DNA of 64,000 bases, taken from contig QANZ01014758.1 of NCBI GenBank assembly GCA_003254925.1, positions 1-64,000 of the forward strand, in the 5' to 3' direction. This DNA is from Chamaecrista fasciculata (Eukaryota; Streptophyta; Magnoliopsida; Fabales; Fabaceae). Of this stretch, positions 36,101-49,151 are shown in pieces (positions within the stretch are counted from its first letter, which is position 1; each line of letters opens with the position of its first letter). The notes under the pieces were generated by a model that worked only from the letters and a program-made list of their open reading frames with translations, was not told the DNA's origin and searched no databases. Both the position numbers and the translations under genes were made by a program.

Positions 36101-37513
36101 TTGGAAATACCATTACTAAACCTGGAATTTAACTATGTGGAATATCAGTTAAAAATACAAAGGAAATGGAATGATTGTAGAACGTGGGATATTAATTAAT
36201 AGAAGTAAAAATGGTTGAAAAGCTGATAAGAACCCAAAAGGTAGGGATAGTTACCTTCACAGTATTTTGAAAGAATATTAAGAAGTAGAGCACCCTGACC
36301 AGCCTATTGGAGGCCAAAAACAAAATAGAAGAAGATGGAAAGAATAAGATAAAATAGCCAGTAAGATTATAAACATAACTCTATATGAGCATGATCACAT
36401 AGTATATAAAATAAGTCAGAAGGACACGTGTAAAAACTGAGACATGCCTTGGACTCAGTGATTTCTCCATAGCTTGCATGCTCCTTGGCAGTAGCAACCA
36501 ATAAACTGCTTATTCGTGCTCTCAACCCAGGGAGCACAGTCTTGATATGTTGTGCAAGAATCTGCAAATAGACGCAGGTGACAAAGCTGGAACTAACAGG
36601 GTACAGGCACATATATATTTGACATGCATCACTCCACCAACTACAATATTCTAAAAATCTAGAATCATATGATCTTACAAAGAGGTTCCAAGAGTTCAGT
36701 TCTTTTTAAGGCATATTTCCAGGAACTATTTGAATTTTACCTCTCCAATTTTGACATGCATTTCTATGAAGATTTCAGAAATTGGCCATAATCTCTTCAA
36801 ACTCTTTCAAACCCTACAACCCAAAGTACTGTGTCATAAAGTAATCAACCAACTATAAAGTTATTAACTTCAACTCTACTTCTCATTTATATTTATTTGA
36901 AACTTTGAGTGATGGAAATGATCAGAAACTAAGTTCTTATGAATAGCCGCTAGATCAGAATTGTGAAAATATAAGAGATTGGTATACATCTTTAACATTT
37001 TCCCTGCTTTCTTAGGTGAAAGGAAATTATTAGACAATAGCAAGGGCAAAACTTTCCAAGCATGAATGAAAAGGAACATCCTAGCTACTATGAGTTGCCC
37101 AATGCCATAATTTCATGACAGTTAAAATATTCCACAAAAAAATTTGAGCTTTCGTTTTAACATTCCATAGACCCTACCTGGTTCAACTTCTTAGCAAGCT
37201 GAGGAATACCGCATCTATCTGCTAGGCTATTGTACACCTATGAATAGAAAATGTTAAAAGTCAGTCTATAAAATCGGCCTAGCTTGAAATTAACTAAGCA
37301 ATGACACTTTCTTACAGGATGACTGCGGAAGAATGTCTCTTCAGCAACAAGAGCATCTTTTATACTCCTATTCATAAGAATATCCTAATTTGATGAAACA
37401 ACACAAAATCAAATTTTAGACTTCCAAGTCGAACTGCAAGATAATCAAATAATCAGTGTTATATTTGATTGCTTGGGATGTGTCCAGGAGAGTACTCAAT
37501 AACACAAATTCAA

Positions 37514-37552
<39 letters not shown>

Positions 37553-38981
37553 TAGAACATAAGTAATGTAGAGTTTCCTTAACCACCATTTTCATTACTG
37601 TAGGATAACATTATTACCTCCTGACAACGATTAACAACAGCCACATAACCAAGACGGAGAGGAATAACTTTTCCAAGTAACAGATTCCGGGCATCAGTGC
37701 CTCTGTCCATGATATCCAACTATTTTCCAGTGCATATAGGCAAAACATCGTCAAAATTCAAAACATGGAAACAGCATAACAAATTTCAAAATGAATAGGT
37801 TAGGATGTTAGAATGTATACTGCACCTTTGTGATTACACCTATTGTTCTATTACCTGCGTTAGAAGAAATATCATGTAAAAAACAACTGTGTAGATGTGA
37901 AATGGAATGGTTTTAATCTCAACTTTCTAGCATATGGAAGCATTAACTCACCATCAGGATCAGCAATTCCAGCCATCTGAAGGGCATCTGAATTGGCCAA
38001 ATCTGAATTAGCTGGTGTGACAGCTAGAATGAGACAGGTTGGAGTTTTGATGTATGACATGATCATTGTTCTAATTCGGGCTTCAATATCAGAAGGCTGG
38101 TCACCAACAGGAACCTTTGTTATGCCAGGGAGATCAACAAGTGTGATATCAAGAACATTTGGTGAAAAAATCTTTAGACGAATCGTCTTGTCCGAGACAC
38201 CTTTGTTCCCCCCTGCTTCCCTCTCTGTTTCAGCCTACAGTCAAATATGTATATATATATATATATATATACATAACCTTTTACAAAATGGATTAAGAAC
38301 AGTACAAGTCAACCCACTATTGTTAGCGAAGATGGATTAAACTGGTACACTGTCTAGTGTCTACCTTTCCAGTGTATCTATCAAGCGTACAACATGAAAA
38401 CTAATTCCGTTGAACTACACACCTTCAACCAAAATCAATTGCCAAGATATTAATAACGATAATGGTGCAATGTAGACTAATGCGTTGTGACCCTTTAAGT
38501 TCATTAAACTAATTTACTTCCATTTGCATTCCACCTTGTCCAAGCATAAACCATAATAACACTAATCTTTACTTGTGCTCAAAATTTCACAAAGACGAGT
38601 GATTAATACCTGAATCTCGCTGCGAATGTGGGAGAAATCGTAGAACCTTTTCCCGTTCAAGTGGAGGAACTCACCGTATTCCTCGTCGGTGGCGTCGGGG
38701 TTCCTGGTAGTCTGCACGAGCTGCAGAACGAGAGGCCTCCTGGTACAAATCTCATTTCCACGAGGCAAGAAGTCCCGACCGACAAGAGCCTCGAGGACAC
38801 TGGACTTGCCACTACTCTGGCTGCCGACGACGGCGACCTGCGGGAGGTCGATGGAGGATTGAGCTCCGACCTTGGCGAAGATGTCCTGAAGCCTGTTGAC
38901 TAAGGAGATGACGGAGGAGCCAAGAGGAGAAGCAGAGGACGAAGACGTTGATGGAGGAACGGGAAGAGGGTCGTCTGCCAT
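30130..38981 (-). CDS. DRP3A: Dynamin-related protein 3 (DRP3A/DRP3B type)
   Basis: DRP3 is a cytosolic GTPase that assembles on mitochondria and peroxisomes and constricts them. Twenty exons (minus strand): 38610-38981, 37952-38234, 37826-37854, 37618-37719, 37316-37384, 37178-37237, 36448-36561, 36255-36303, 35971-36080, 34240-34332, 34009-34101, 33798-33935, 33351-33464, 33160-33255, 31969-32011, 31671-31813, 31441-31587, 30979-31031, 30788-30887, 30130-30330; 2409 nt, 802 residues. G1 is GSQSSGKSS (53-61), G3 DLPG (about 158), G4 TKLD (about 227). The stalk includes KMSTSEL-like [19 protein letters not shown]; the GTPase effector domain includes [20 protein letters not shown] and [15 protein letters not shown]. 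Intron 7 uses a GC donor. Intron 9 carries a solo LTR, intron 4 a (TA)n tract. The gene symbol is by similarity; DRP3B is possible. Confidence 0.95.
34839..35283. mobile_element. Solo LTR in DRP3 intron 9
   Basis: A 445-bp insert begins TGATAGCAGCCC and ends ATACTATCA (inverted TGATAG/CTATCA, TG...CA). It is flanked by a perfect 5-bp duplication ATATG (34834-34838 and 35284-35288). A TATA-like ATTATAAATACTC lies at about 35150. No internal retrotransposon sequence is present. It is not similar by eye to the LTR at 1393-1817, so a different family. Confidence 0.88.
37515..37549. repeat. (TA)n microsatellite in DRP3 intron 4
   Basis: About 17 uninterrupted AT/TA units between exons 5 and 4. 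A second, shorter (TA)n tract lies in intron 1 at about 38249-38270. Confidence 0.95.
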
Positions 38982-40771
38982 GGGTGGATCGGTGGAGGGC
39001 TAGGGTTTTGGAAAGAGGAAGAAGAATGAACGAATGAATGAATGAATGAGTGTGTGTATATAGAAGAAGAAGTGGGGACTCAATCAGTGTGAGGTTGTGA
39101 GATTGAAAGAGAAGGAATATTTGTGTGCTTATGACTTATGAGTGAGTATCTGTGCTGTGTTGTCTATGTTCAGCTTAAGCTGGTGGCTCTCTTGATCTGA
39201 AATTGGAAAATGGTAGAAAGTGAAGTGAGTGGGGATTGGGGAAGGGGTAACCAATAACTTTTTTTTCTTTTGGCTTACTTATTAGATTACATTTGGATAT
39301 ATTTTTAAAAATTAGAGTAATTTTTATTTTAAAACAATCATATTGAGCAAAATGTAAATAGTTATCTTACCACTTCATTATTAATTTGATTTTTCTAGAC
39401 TTTTTAATTGAGAATAAAGATTTTGAACATAATTAAATGTGTTATGCGTATAATTACATAAGTGTAATCTAATAATTTTTCACTTGATCTCTTAACAAAT
39501 TGTTGAGGCTCTGAATCCACCTTTGATTATGTAAAAAATTTACGAGAAAGAATTAGTCATTGTTCTTGGGGACGAATATCATAGCTTAGACCAAAAAGAA
39601 AATATGTTTATGTTGTATGTATAGTGTATACAAAGAAATAGAATTTGAGAACTATGAGTAAAATTAGAGTAAAAACAATATTATAAAAGTTTAATGGGAC
39701 AATTTGTAAACATAGGAACAAAGTATTTATAATTTATAATTATACTATAATTGAAGGAGTATATAACCTAAACTTAAAATTTGAAGGGACAATTTGTAAC
39801 AAAGTCATAATTAAAGGGAGTTATTTATATTTTTTTCCATATAATGTAATTGAATAATGAAAATTGTAAAAATCAAAACTATAAAACTCAATATTGATAA
39901 ACTCAAATAGAATAAGATGGATTATGACGGGTCAAAACCAGACCTATCAGTTGAAACAATTCAAAACATTTAAATATTTTTTTAATTAAAAGGATTATAT
40001 TTGGAAAGCTCAATTCAAATATCCCTCTCACATAATTCTCAATTTTTTTTTTTGAAAAAACTTGAGTCACAATTGTATAAAACAAAAGAGTACAAAATAA
40101 TTCTTGTGAGTTTGAATTCTCTATATCACTCTCCTGGTTGAGGAAAAAAAAAACCCAAAGACTTATATATAATCACTTAAATTTAAATCTTCTGAAATAT
40201 TTTTAAGGTGTAATAAGAAATCAGGAATATATAAGAAGAAATAGAAAAAAGAACTTGAACAGATGAAAATGCTATCTAACTTTCTTTTCCACTCGGTTAA
40301 AAATGAATTAATAAGATAAATAAATGTGAAATAGTAATTGAATAAAATATTAGTAAAGTTGATCAAGTCAGTTCGGTAGTTGTAAATTCACTTCACAAGT
40401 AAAAAATACATGCGATTAGTGAACCAAACCAATTCAATCAGTAACTTAATATACCTTGAAGAGCTTTTTCATAATCAAGCAAAGTAACTATTGAAGTATC
40501 GGGCAAAAACTGAACTATTCACATTATAGATATCAAATCCAGTACCTATGGGGATATGTTATACAGAGATTCTCATTCTCGTATGTAAGATAACTGTTTA
40601 CAATCATAATCCAGGATGCTTCCAGAAATAATTTGTCTATAAACAGAAACCATCTCTGGAAGTCTCATGTTAGTTGAACCATCAACTGCACATTTTATCT
40701 TCACTGATAACAAACCATATGCGTTAACAAGAGGTCATTTGTTTGGGGGTGAACGGCCATAATATTCAAGA
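38982..40771. other. Intergenic region between DRP3 and the ZML gene
   Basis: Promoter of DRP3 at 38982 to about 39250, then AT-rich sequence without a gene. A short diverged repeat is seen near 39660-39830 (GGGACAATTTGTAA twice). The 3' UTR of the ZML gene is at about 40560-40771. Confidence 0.5.
39057..39062 (-). promoter_or_regulatory. TATA box of the DRP3 gene
   Basis: TATATA on the minus strand about 75 nt upstream of the start codon (38981), with a (GAAT)n-type 5' UTR tract (39029-39049) between. Confidence 0.45.
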
Positions 40772-43700
40772 TCATAGCCAGTAAGTCTTCATGTTGGAAT
40801 CGTCAATGTCAACCTGTAAGTTAATACAGTACTCAAGAACTGGAACAAGTAATTAATACACAAACAGTTTTCGGTTTTTTGAGTATCATGTTTCATTGAC
40901 AGATCAGAAGTCACAAGTTCAGTAGAACAAATACCTGCTCATCAAAACCTGAAGGAATCTCAAAATCTGTTCCAGATGCATCAGCAAGATCTTCAAGAGT
41001 ATCCTGCAATCCTCAAAAGCATAAAACATCAATTGCCAAACAATATTCCATGACCAATTTTTGGGTAAACATGTCAAACTTGGATCTTGCTGAAAAGTGT
41101 CTGACATCTTACATGACTTATACAATTAGCTAGCTCTAGCTATATTTTAAAGGTCAGGTTATCTAAGAATTTCCATGTTTGATAATACGGCAGGCATCAC
41201 CTCACACCTCATCATATAGTTTTTTCATCTCAGATTTCCCACTGATTTTTAGACAGTAAGATGTAAGGATACCTCCTCATTTCTTTAAAAGAATAAAGGA
41301 AACAGGAAACTAATACCTGCTCATGAAGATTAACATCAAGATTCTCCACTTGAATGGACAAATTGTCTGTAACTGCTTCGGCAGTTGTGAGAGTATACTG
41401 TACATAAGATGATTAAATTTGATGGCATAATAGTCGAAGTTAGACAAATATCCCACGTAGATAATGGCAATCCAAGGACTGTAGATGAAATGACAATCTA
41501 ATTGGGTAGAGAAGATATATAGCTATCATCGAGAAGAAAATACGAATTAAATAACTAAATTTTCAGAGACATGACTTAGTCTCTCTCCACTTGTATATTG
41601 ATATTATCTATAGCTCTCTCAAACAAGTTCTTTCTCCACACTAAGCAATTGTTTAAGTGACTTCCACAGTTTCACTCATGCTGCCAGGGTTTACTAATCA
41701 ATCATTTTAAGTACCTCACTAACAGGGGATGTCACACTCAACCAAAAATCTGAATTATAATTTATAGGAGCTGATTAAGTACTAGATAGCAAGGATGCTA
41801 CAGATCCTCAAGAAATAAAATTTATGATATTTAAGTCCTCAATTATGGTGGTGATTTGAGTCAAACTGTTATTTTTACGTGATCAAATCATTAAATTATC
41901 TAGAAAAGGAAAATTAAATTGTTACAGTGCAACATAAGCAAATAAGTCTGAATTTCACATGATATGTTGGGCTAATCTAAAATCCTATCAATTATGACAC
42001 CCATCACAATTTGGGCATGGAAAAACAAGAAAGGAAAAAATAGCCATCTGAGATCAATATAAACCTGCTCATTTGTCCTCTTGGGTGATTCTCTGGAATC
42101 TACTGCTACAGGCTTAGTCTCCTCAGGGCTTCTCTGTTAAGAAAGAAATAAGAGTCATGTAACCCATGGACAGATGTGTTAAAAGTCGGGATCCGAGTCA
42201 GCATCATCAAACACAAATTTGAATTCCATTACTACCTACATCATTACAGTTTACCACTGTCCCAAGAAAAATTAAGCAATCATTACATCTTTTAATTTTT
42301 AAAACCAATTAAGGCTCATTGATTTACTAAAGAAGTGACCCAAATAAAACTTACTGCCTGATTCTGGTCAGGGCAAGAAATTTCTGGCTTAGCAGTTGAA
42401 GGCTTCATCTCAGCTGAAGCATCCTAAAAATAAAGAGAACAATATCAAACTTGAAATGCCAAAGGGACTCCTTCACTCAAAAGTACAGATGTTTTAAGTA
42501 GATAGACGTCCACGATTATCTTCAGGTAAGAACATTTGATATCAATGAAAGCTAGAAGGGTGTGACTAGTACAAGTTACAAGATTAGAGAATAGCAATTA
42601 CACCATGGTAAATAGTTAAACTCCCAGGGAAAATAGTTCTAAATAATAAAACTACAAAACATGTGATAGGGAGATGATTCAGTAACACAAGCTGCATATG
42701 GCTGTGACTAATTGCCAATGATGACAACATGTAAAAGAAAGAAAGAAAGAAAGAAAGAACAAGTGCATACCAGATCGTTTTGTTCAAAAGAAATGACTTT
42801 TCCCGTTTTGCTGAGATCTCTCAGAGTTCCCTTCAAAGCAATGACAAAAACAAATCATGATAAGCAATTGCATATGATGATCATAAGCAAATTCTGCAAG
42901 ACAGTAACATGAACCTGCTCATAATGGGATAAACTACTCACGCATAACCACAGAAATTCAGTTAATATTGCAGAAGAAAATGAGGGGACATGCAATGTTG
43001 ACAAGGCCAAAAGCCTTTTTGAAGATACTACAATGAGTTTCTACTAGAATTTTGATAATTTTGCAGAAGAAATAAAACTTCCTATTCAATCTCGACTTCT
43101 AGTTAGCCTTTCCTTTTCTTCCCAAAATAAAAGAAGAAAACGGGAGGCTACATCAATAAGTTATCAAAGGTGAGATAAGTTTATAACACGTCAGATTCCC
43201 GGGAGTGGCGCTTGTTAAAATCAATGATAAGAAACAAAATTCAACATAGAGAAAACTTTCTTTTACTTTTTCTTTTTTGTTCATAACTGAACTACCTTAT
43301 TTGCCCACATAAGTCCACAGGCATTGCAGAGAGATCTCGGACCAGCTGGTCCTCTACGCATAGCTGGAGTAGACTTTTCACTAATTCCACAATGCTGACA
43401 TCTACGTTCACTTGACAACAGCATTGGGCCAACAGAATAAAGACCATATTAACACAGACATGTAACAATTAAAGAATAATTACTATTAAATCCTTAAGTT
43501 TAGAACAATCAAAGTCACAGCTTGAAACTCACATAGATTCTGAACAAGGAGCACCATTGCTTGAGTCCCAGTTCTCAGCAACAGAACTGTAACTTTCCTT
43601 CACTGATGCAAACTGTCCATTCTTACGATGCATCCTATAAGATAATCATTAATAAAATACTATAAGTTTCTAGAACAGCAGCCTCAATGACCAGAGGATA

Positions 43701-45533
43701 ATCTGAACACGTTAGTGTTAATAAGGAATACTCAATTACACTTGTACTCATTTCTCAATGATAAGATATTCAAATATTGTGCTACATATGCACCACCATT
43801 TACAGAGACACAACACTAATCACCAATGGAAGCAACTTATCAAATTGAACTGCAGAAGCACTTGCTTATTGAATATTGTAAATGTTGAACAAACTGAGCA
43901 TTGTTCTTTTTACATTTACCTAGAACATGCTTAACTCAAAAGAACTTTCTTCTTTTCCTCTGAGCAACAAATTTGAAATACTTGCTATATAAAAGACTAA
44001 TTTAAGAAGAACAACTATCAGACAAATTGAACAAGCAACACTATTAAAAGATAACTAGTATAAAAAAGTACACAACATCACAGTTTTTATCTACCTGCCC
44101 CCTACCTCTGTGCAACCTCTTTGCGGCAGCTATACCGAATTTTCTTTTCAAAGCATCTCTCTTTCCGCTTCTCACGGAACCTAACAAGGGATGCAAATCT
44201 CCGGGAAAGCTTTGAACCGTGGGACATATCATTAATTCCCTGACATATAATTAGAAGAGCACCTAATAATATGTTAAGAAAAAATTTACTAATGAGACTT
44301 ATTAAAAACCAACGAAGCTTTGACTGGAATACCCTCATGTTCTGACAGTTTTGTTGGAGTGATAACTCGGAGCCAGGAATGCTACTGGGGCTCGGTAGCT
44401 CACGCCCTCCCAGCAGTAATAATACAGCCTGCACCTGTAGTTGAAAAAGAACAATGGATCATCAGCTCTAAATCCATACATTTCTTAGTTGTTAAAGAAA
44501 ACACAAGTAAGGATTAAAAAACAATTATTTGTCGCAAAAAATAGAGCTCTAAGTTTATGGTCTTGTTTTTTTTGTTTGATTTTAGTTTCGTTTCAAGATT
44601 TTACTAGAAACTATAGTAGTTAGATTAAGGTCTATATGCATACAAACATAGCTTCAAGTTCAAACAGTTAGGGACCAGGACAATCCACACCAGTTGGGGG
44701 ATCAGTTCACAAAAGAGGAGAAATAATTAGAAAGCAGTGATGTTGAGATTTGATGATTCAGGTCCAAGTTTGTGTGAAGGAGTATTGGGCTTGTGTATGA
44801 GTAAGAATGAAGAGGATGCCATTTCACTAAAATGCCTAAGGCAATTTAGTATAGCATCCTTAACTTTCTCTTATTTCTTCAGTGTGGGACTTTATCTCCA
44901 AGAACTGAGAATAGAGAAAAACTATTTCCTTTCCGATGGGATATCCAAGAGGGTAAAGTCTTGCCAATTTCATCACATTGAGAACAGGTGACAAAAACCT
45001 TTTCTCATATTTTCAATGCCATTCCAGTTCTATATTACCTGCTTATTCCATTATAATCTACACGGTCTGCCTCCTTTCAATTTTATGTACCAGAGCAAGT
45101 AGACACCACAACTGGTCAATATCAGGGCATGGACTCACGAAGCTATTATATCTAACATTGAAAATTTGAAATATTTCACGGTATCTAGCCCAACAATAAA
45201 AAAAAGAAAATTACACTTCCATGTTCTCAAAATCTGAATATTCAACAGAAAACGTAAGCAAAACATTTAATCTGTTCTTCTAATAAGCTGGACGCAAAGA
45301 AATCGAACCTTTTCTGGAGTAACAGCTGGAAAAACGTAGACCTCGCCTTCGAACGAAATGGTGAGCTCACTTGTTCGAGATAACCCAGAACTCACTCGAG
45401 CTTCTTCCACCACATCACATTGAGCATTCAATCCAGCTTCCACACCATCCACTTGCATGGGAAACTGCACCACTTGCTGTTCTCCTTCCTCGAAAGGCCG
45501 TGCTTGCAGTGGCTGCGGATTCATCGTACCCAT
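40772..45533 (-). CDS. TIFY-CCT-GATA transcription factor (ZIM-like, ZML)
   Basis: A nuclear transcription factor of the group containing ZIM/GATA25 and ZML1/ZML2, linked to cell elongation and light or jasmonate responses. Eleven exons (minus strand): 45309-45533, 44333-44434, 44106-44239, 43533-43634, 43296-43410, 42771-42830, 42355-42423, 42065-42133, 41317-41397, 40935-41003, 40772-40813; 1068 nt, 355 residues. The TIFY domain is [20 protein letters not shown] with motif variant VYVFPA; the CCT domain includes [20 protein letters not shown]; the GATA finger is [17 protein letters not shown] ... [11 protein letters not shown] (C-X2-C-X20-C-X2-C), followed by KGTLRDLSK. The end is [10 protein letters not shown]. 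The start could be the ATG at 45533 or the one at 45524. The 5' UTR is about 170 nt if the TATA box at 45731 is used. Confidence 0.93.
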
Positions 45534-45730
45534 TTCTCTAAGAATCACTCACTCACTCACATAAATGATGCACACTTTCTCTAGAATTTTGTTCAGGTTT
45601 TCTCGGTATCCAAACAAGAATGCTGAAACTAGTGAGCAGAATCAGCAGAAAATCACTGAAATTTGAGGCGTTTGTTTCTTCTTTGTGATGAGCTAGCTAA
45701 ACCCTAAGAAGAGTGTGAATGAATGCAAGG

Positions 45731-45736
45731 TATATA
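45731..45736 (-). promoter_or_regulatory. Candidate TATA box of the ZML gene
   Basis: TATATA on the minus strand about 200 nt upstream of the start codon, next to a TACTATATACC context. Distance and composition fit; nothing else supports it. Confidence 0.35.
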
Positions 45737-46063
45737 GTATAAACAGTGTACATAGGCATTCATTCAATTTATGACGCCAGAAATGGAAAATAATCAAAAT
45801 ATAGAAAGATAATAGATATGGAAATTGGAGTTTCACTTTCCTCCAAGGCTCTCCTCGGAAAACTCTACTGAGTGAATAGTGAATGAACAGTGCACTTTGG
45901 AACAAAAATGAGAAACTCATCAGTTTTAAATTTTCAATAATAAATAGCCGACCGGAAACAAAAAAAAATTGAAGATACAATATCAATATGCTTCCCCACT
46001 TGTACTTTTTCCATCTTTCTCTCTTTTTGCTTTTTTGTTTTTTTTTTTGTTTAATTAGTTTAT

Positions 46064-46612
46064 TTATATTGGTATTGGGTTAAAGATTCATTTTGGTCCT
46101 ATATGTATATTTTAATGTTCATTTTGGTTCATTATGTTTCAAAATATTAAAATTGGTCCTAAATGTTGGCAAAATGTTTCATTTTGGTCCAAACTATTGA
46201 ATATGACTCATTTCAAGTTCAAACATGACGAGTTTAGAGCTACGTATTGTTCTCAAAGAGTACTTTTTCTATTTAGTTAGGATCTTCAACAAACAAGGTC
46301 AAATTGGTCTGAAAGTAGACCGCTCGTTTCACGATCCAACAAGAAAAATTGATCATATCTCTCTCGTTTTAAGTTTGGATACAACGAATTCAGAGCTATG
46401 AATTACTCTTAACAAGTTCTTTGAACTTGAAATGAGAGACGATAGAAATATGACCAAATTCAATAATTTGGAACCAAAATAAAATATTTTACCAACATTT
46501 AGGATTAAAATGAAATAATTTGCCAATATTTAAGATCAATTTAAACATTTTAAAACATAATAGACAAAATGAATATTATGAACATTTCGGAATAAAATGA
46601 CCCTTTGACTTT
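46064..46612. repeat. Long imperfect inverted repeat (about 0.55 kb)
   Basis: The left arm (TTCATTTTGGTCCTATATGT, ATGTTTCAAAATATTAAAATTGG, TGTTGGCAAAATGTTTCATT, AACTATTGAATATG) is matched in inverted order by the right arm, whose complement reads GGGTCATTTTATTCCGAAATG, TATGTTTTAAAATGTTTAAATTG, TATTGGCAAATTATTTCATT, AATTATTGAATTTGG. The centre also contains inverted TCTCATTTCAAG/ CATTTCAAGTTC motifs. It is non-coding and resembles the inner arms of 5761-6790. Confidence 0.7.
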
Positions 46613-47714
46613 TTATGTGTGATAGACAATGTTATTCTATTCACTTTTGCTTAACTTATTCGTATTTTTTCTGTTGACTGAAAAATTAAAATAATGAAAT
46701 CTGTTTGACTGTCGAGGATTCTTACAAGGGGATGATCCAAAGTCCCAAATGTCAACATGGTGATATTAACTGAAATAATAACCAGTAAACCAGATAAGCT
46801 CAAAATAATCTATTAATTAATTTTCGCATTGCACATATTGGAGCTTACACATTTTCTTTTTTAATCTTTGTTATCATGATCCCATCACAGGAAACAGATA
46901 TTCTGGTGTTCAAATTAACAACAACGAGGTATGAAAATTTTCGTTCAAAGAGAGGATAGAGAAGATTTTGATGTCTCCAAAAAATTTTTTTCTTTTGGAG
47001 TTTAAATTTTCTGCTCTTGGTATTGTTTACAGTTGTAAAAATTTTCTAAACTCAATGTTTCAGGTTGATTTAAAGAAAAACAAAATTGTGTGTACTCAAA
47101 TTCAACTAGAAATTGAAAAAACTAAAATTACAGAGAGCTTCTGCAGAAAATTCACACATTTTTTTTTTCTCTTTTCTCTCTCCTGATACATCAAAAGTAT
47201 TCATTTACTGCAAAGATAAGGATCGTGATTATCAGATGCAAAATTAATACATTAAAGTTATATATCTGGCTGAGGAGCTTTTACAATAAAGCACATGTCC
47301 AGGCAGACACTGAATCATATACATTATTGTTGAATCAGAGTCTTGATTGAACACATTCTTATAAACCTACCTCAATAAATATTGAATTTTTTTAAGAACA
47401 AAAACGTTATTGGAATCTGAATGATATTTCTTATAGAAAATCAAAAAGTGAAACACTAACTCATACATTAACATCCAGGGAACATCTCTAGCTAAAAGAA
47501 ATAGGCCTGGATATTTCCATACTAATGTACATGAAATTGAGGTGGGAACAGTAATGGATACCCAAGTGATCTTTAAGATGTTGAAGGAAGAGAACCGAGA
47601 CACTTGAGTACTTTACTGAATATCCTATTCTACTCAATGTGGGACTTAGATATCCCATACTATCCAAGTTTCTGTTAGGCAGAAACTAAACTAAGACAAG
47701 AACTGAAGTAATTT

Positions 47715-47996
47715 CCGGAACAACTCAACGATTTAGTCCTTAAAAGATAATAAATTTCTTAATTTAATCCTTGAAAGATAAAATTATATGATTCAACTGC
47801 AACCAATTTTGTTGACATAATATTCAACAATTGATGTTATATTTTTATATTAACCGTTAATTTTAAATTAATATCTTAACAGAATGACCAAATTGGTTGT
47901 AGTTGCATCTCTAAGATACTAAATCTTATAATTTCATCTTTTAGGGAATAAATTCAGAAATTTATCATCTTTCAAGGACCAGATCATTAAATTACT
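47715..47996. mobile_element. MITE-like inverted-repeat element (family A, second copy)
   Basis: Left arm GATTTAGTCCTTAAAAGATAATAAATTT; complement of the right arm TAATGATCTGGTCCTTGAAAGATGATAAATTT. Inner arms with CAACTGCAACCAATTTTGTT and CCAAATTGGTTGTAGTTGCA are also inverted. It shares ACTAAATCTTATAATTT exactly with the copy at 8621-8637. It lies within the 3' flank of the KH gene and may be part of its 3' UTR. Confidence 0.7.
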
Positions 47997-48031
47997 CTAA
48001 TTTCTGTGTGAACCATAAATTATTGCTAGGG

Positions 48032-49099
48032 TCATGAACCAGTGAAAATAAATGCTTGAAGAAGACTCTGTGCAGCTTGGGTTTCATCAGGTGTACCAGA
48101 AATGACAATCTTCCTGTCTTTTTCCCCAGGCTGAGGCTCATGGACGATAACTGAGGCACCTGAAATCTAAATATAAAGAAGCCGGAAAATAAGAAGCTTG
48201 CACAATATAATAGAAGTGAGCTGGAAAAACAGTAGGGCAGATTCAACAAAATATAGGAACACACAACATAAGATATCATAATGCTTCGCGCAATAGCTGC
48301 AATATCATCTAAATGTGATACTGGAGTGTAATATGACCATTTCCTTTAACAATTTCATTCTTCATCTACTATATCATTAGAGAAAGTGGTCACAGGCTCC
48401 GGTACGTAATATTGACCAGATGGATGATAGCCTAATAACTAGAGGTAAGGGACGACTAAAGAAAACAATAAGAAAAACTATTAACAAAGATTCAATTATT
48501 AATAATCTAACCATAAGAATGTATAAAGACAGAACACATTAGCGTTGGTTGATCGACACAGCCGATCTCACTTAGTGGGAGAAGGCTTTAGTTGCTGCTG
48601 TTCTTGTTGTATTATATCATTAGAGAAGCAAGGTGGTCTGGTCTGTTACCAAATGGAAGTACAAGACTTCTATCAAATAAGTTCTGGATCATTGTTTTCT
48701 CTTCTAACAAGACTTCAAAACAAAAAACCAATTATGAGCTCCAATTAGGGGTGCACACGGGCTGGGTCGGACTGGGTTTCGGTCAGACCGAGACCTGGGC
48801 CAGGCCCGACCGAGCCTTTTTTTTTAAAAAAAAAATTATATTTATTTCCTTAAGTCATTTGTTCATTTTATATCATTTTTAACTTGTATATATTGATCAA
48901 AAAATTAATTTTGGATCATTTTAGTGTTGTTTTTATTATTAAAAACATTTAATTTGATTTATTTGTTAAAAAAATATTGATTTAATTGAGAATTTGAGAT
49001 TAAGTACATGTTTTATGTATTTTTTAATAAACAATTAATAAAAAAAAATAATACATATATATTTTCTACAATTAAAAAGGAAATATAAATATATATATA

Positions 49100-49151
<52 letters not shown>

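Larger units (their letters stand above)
45534..48031. other. Intergenic region with two inverted-repeat elements
   Basis: ZML 5' UTR and promoter at 45534 to about 45990, a palindromic element at 46064-46612, gene-free AT-rich DNA at 46620-47700 and a MITE-like element at 47715-47996 next to the KH gene's stop codon. Confidence 0.55.

Noticed and set aside
38628..38903. Antisense open frame over DRP3 exon 1
   Set aside because: It is the mirror of the GTPase exon with no similarity of its own.
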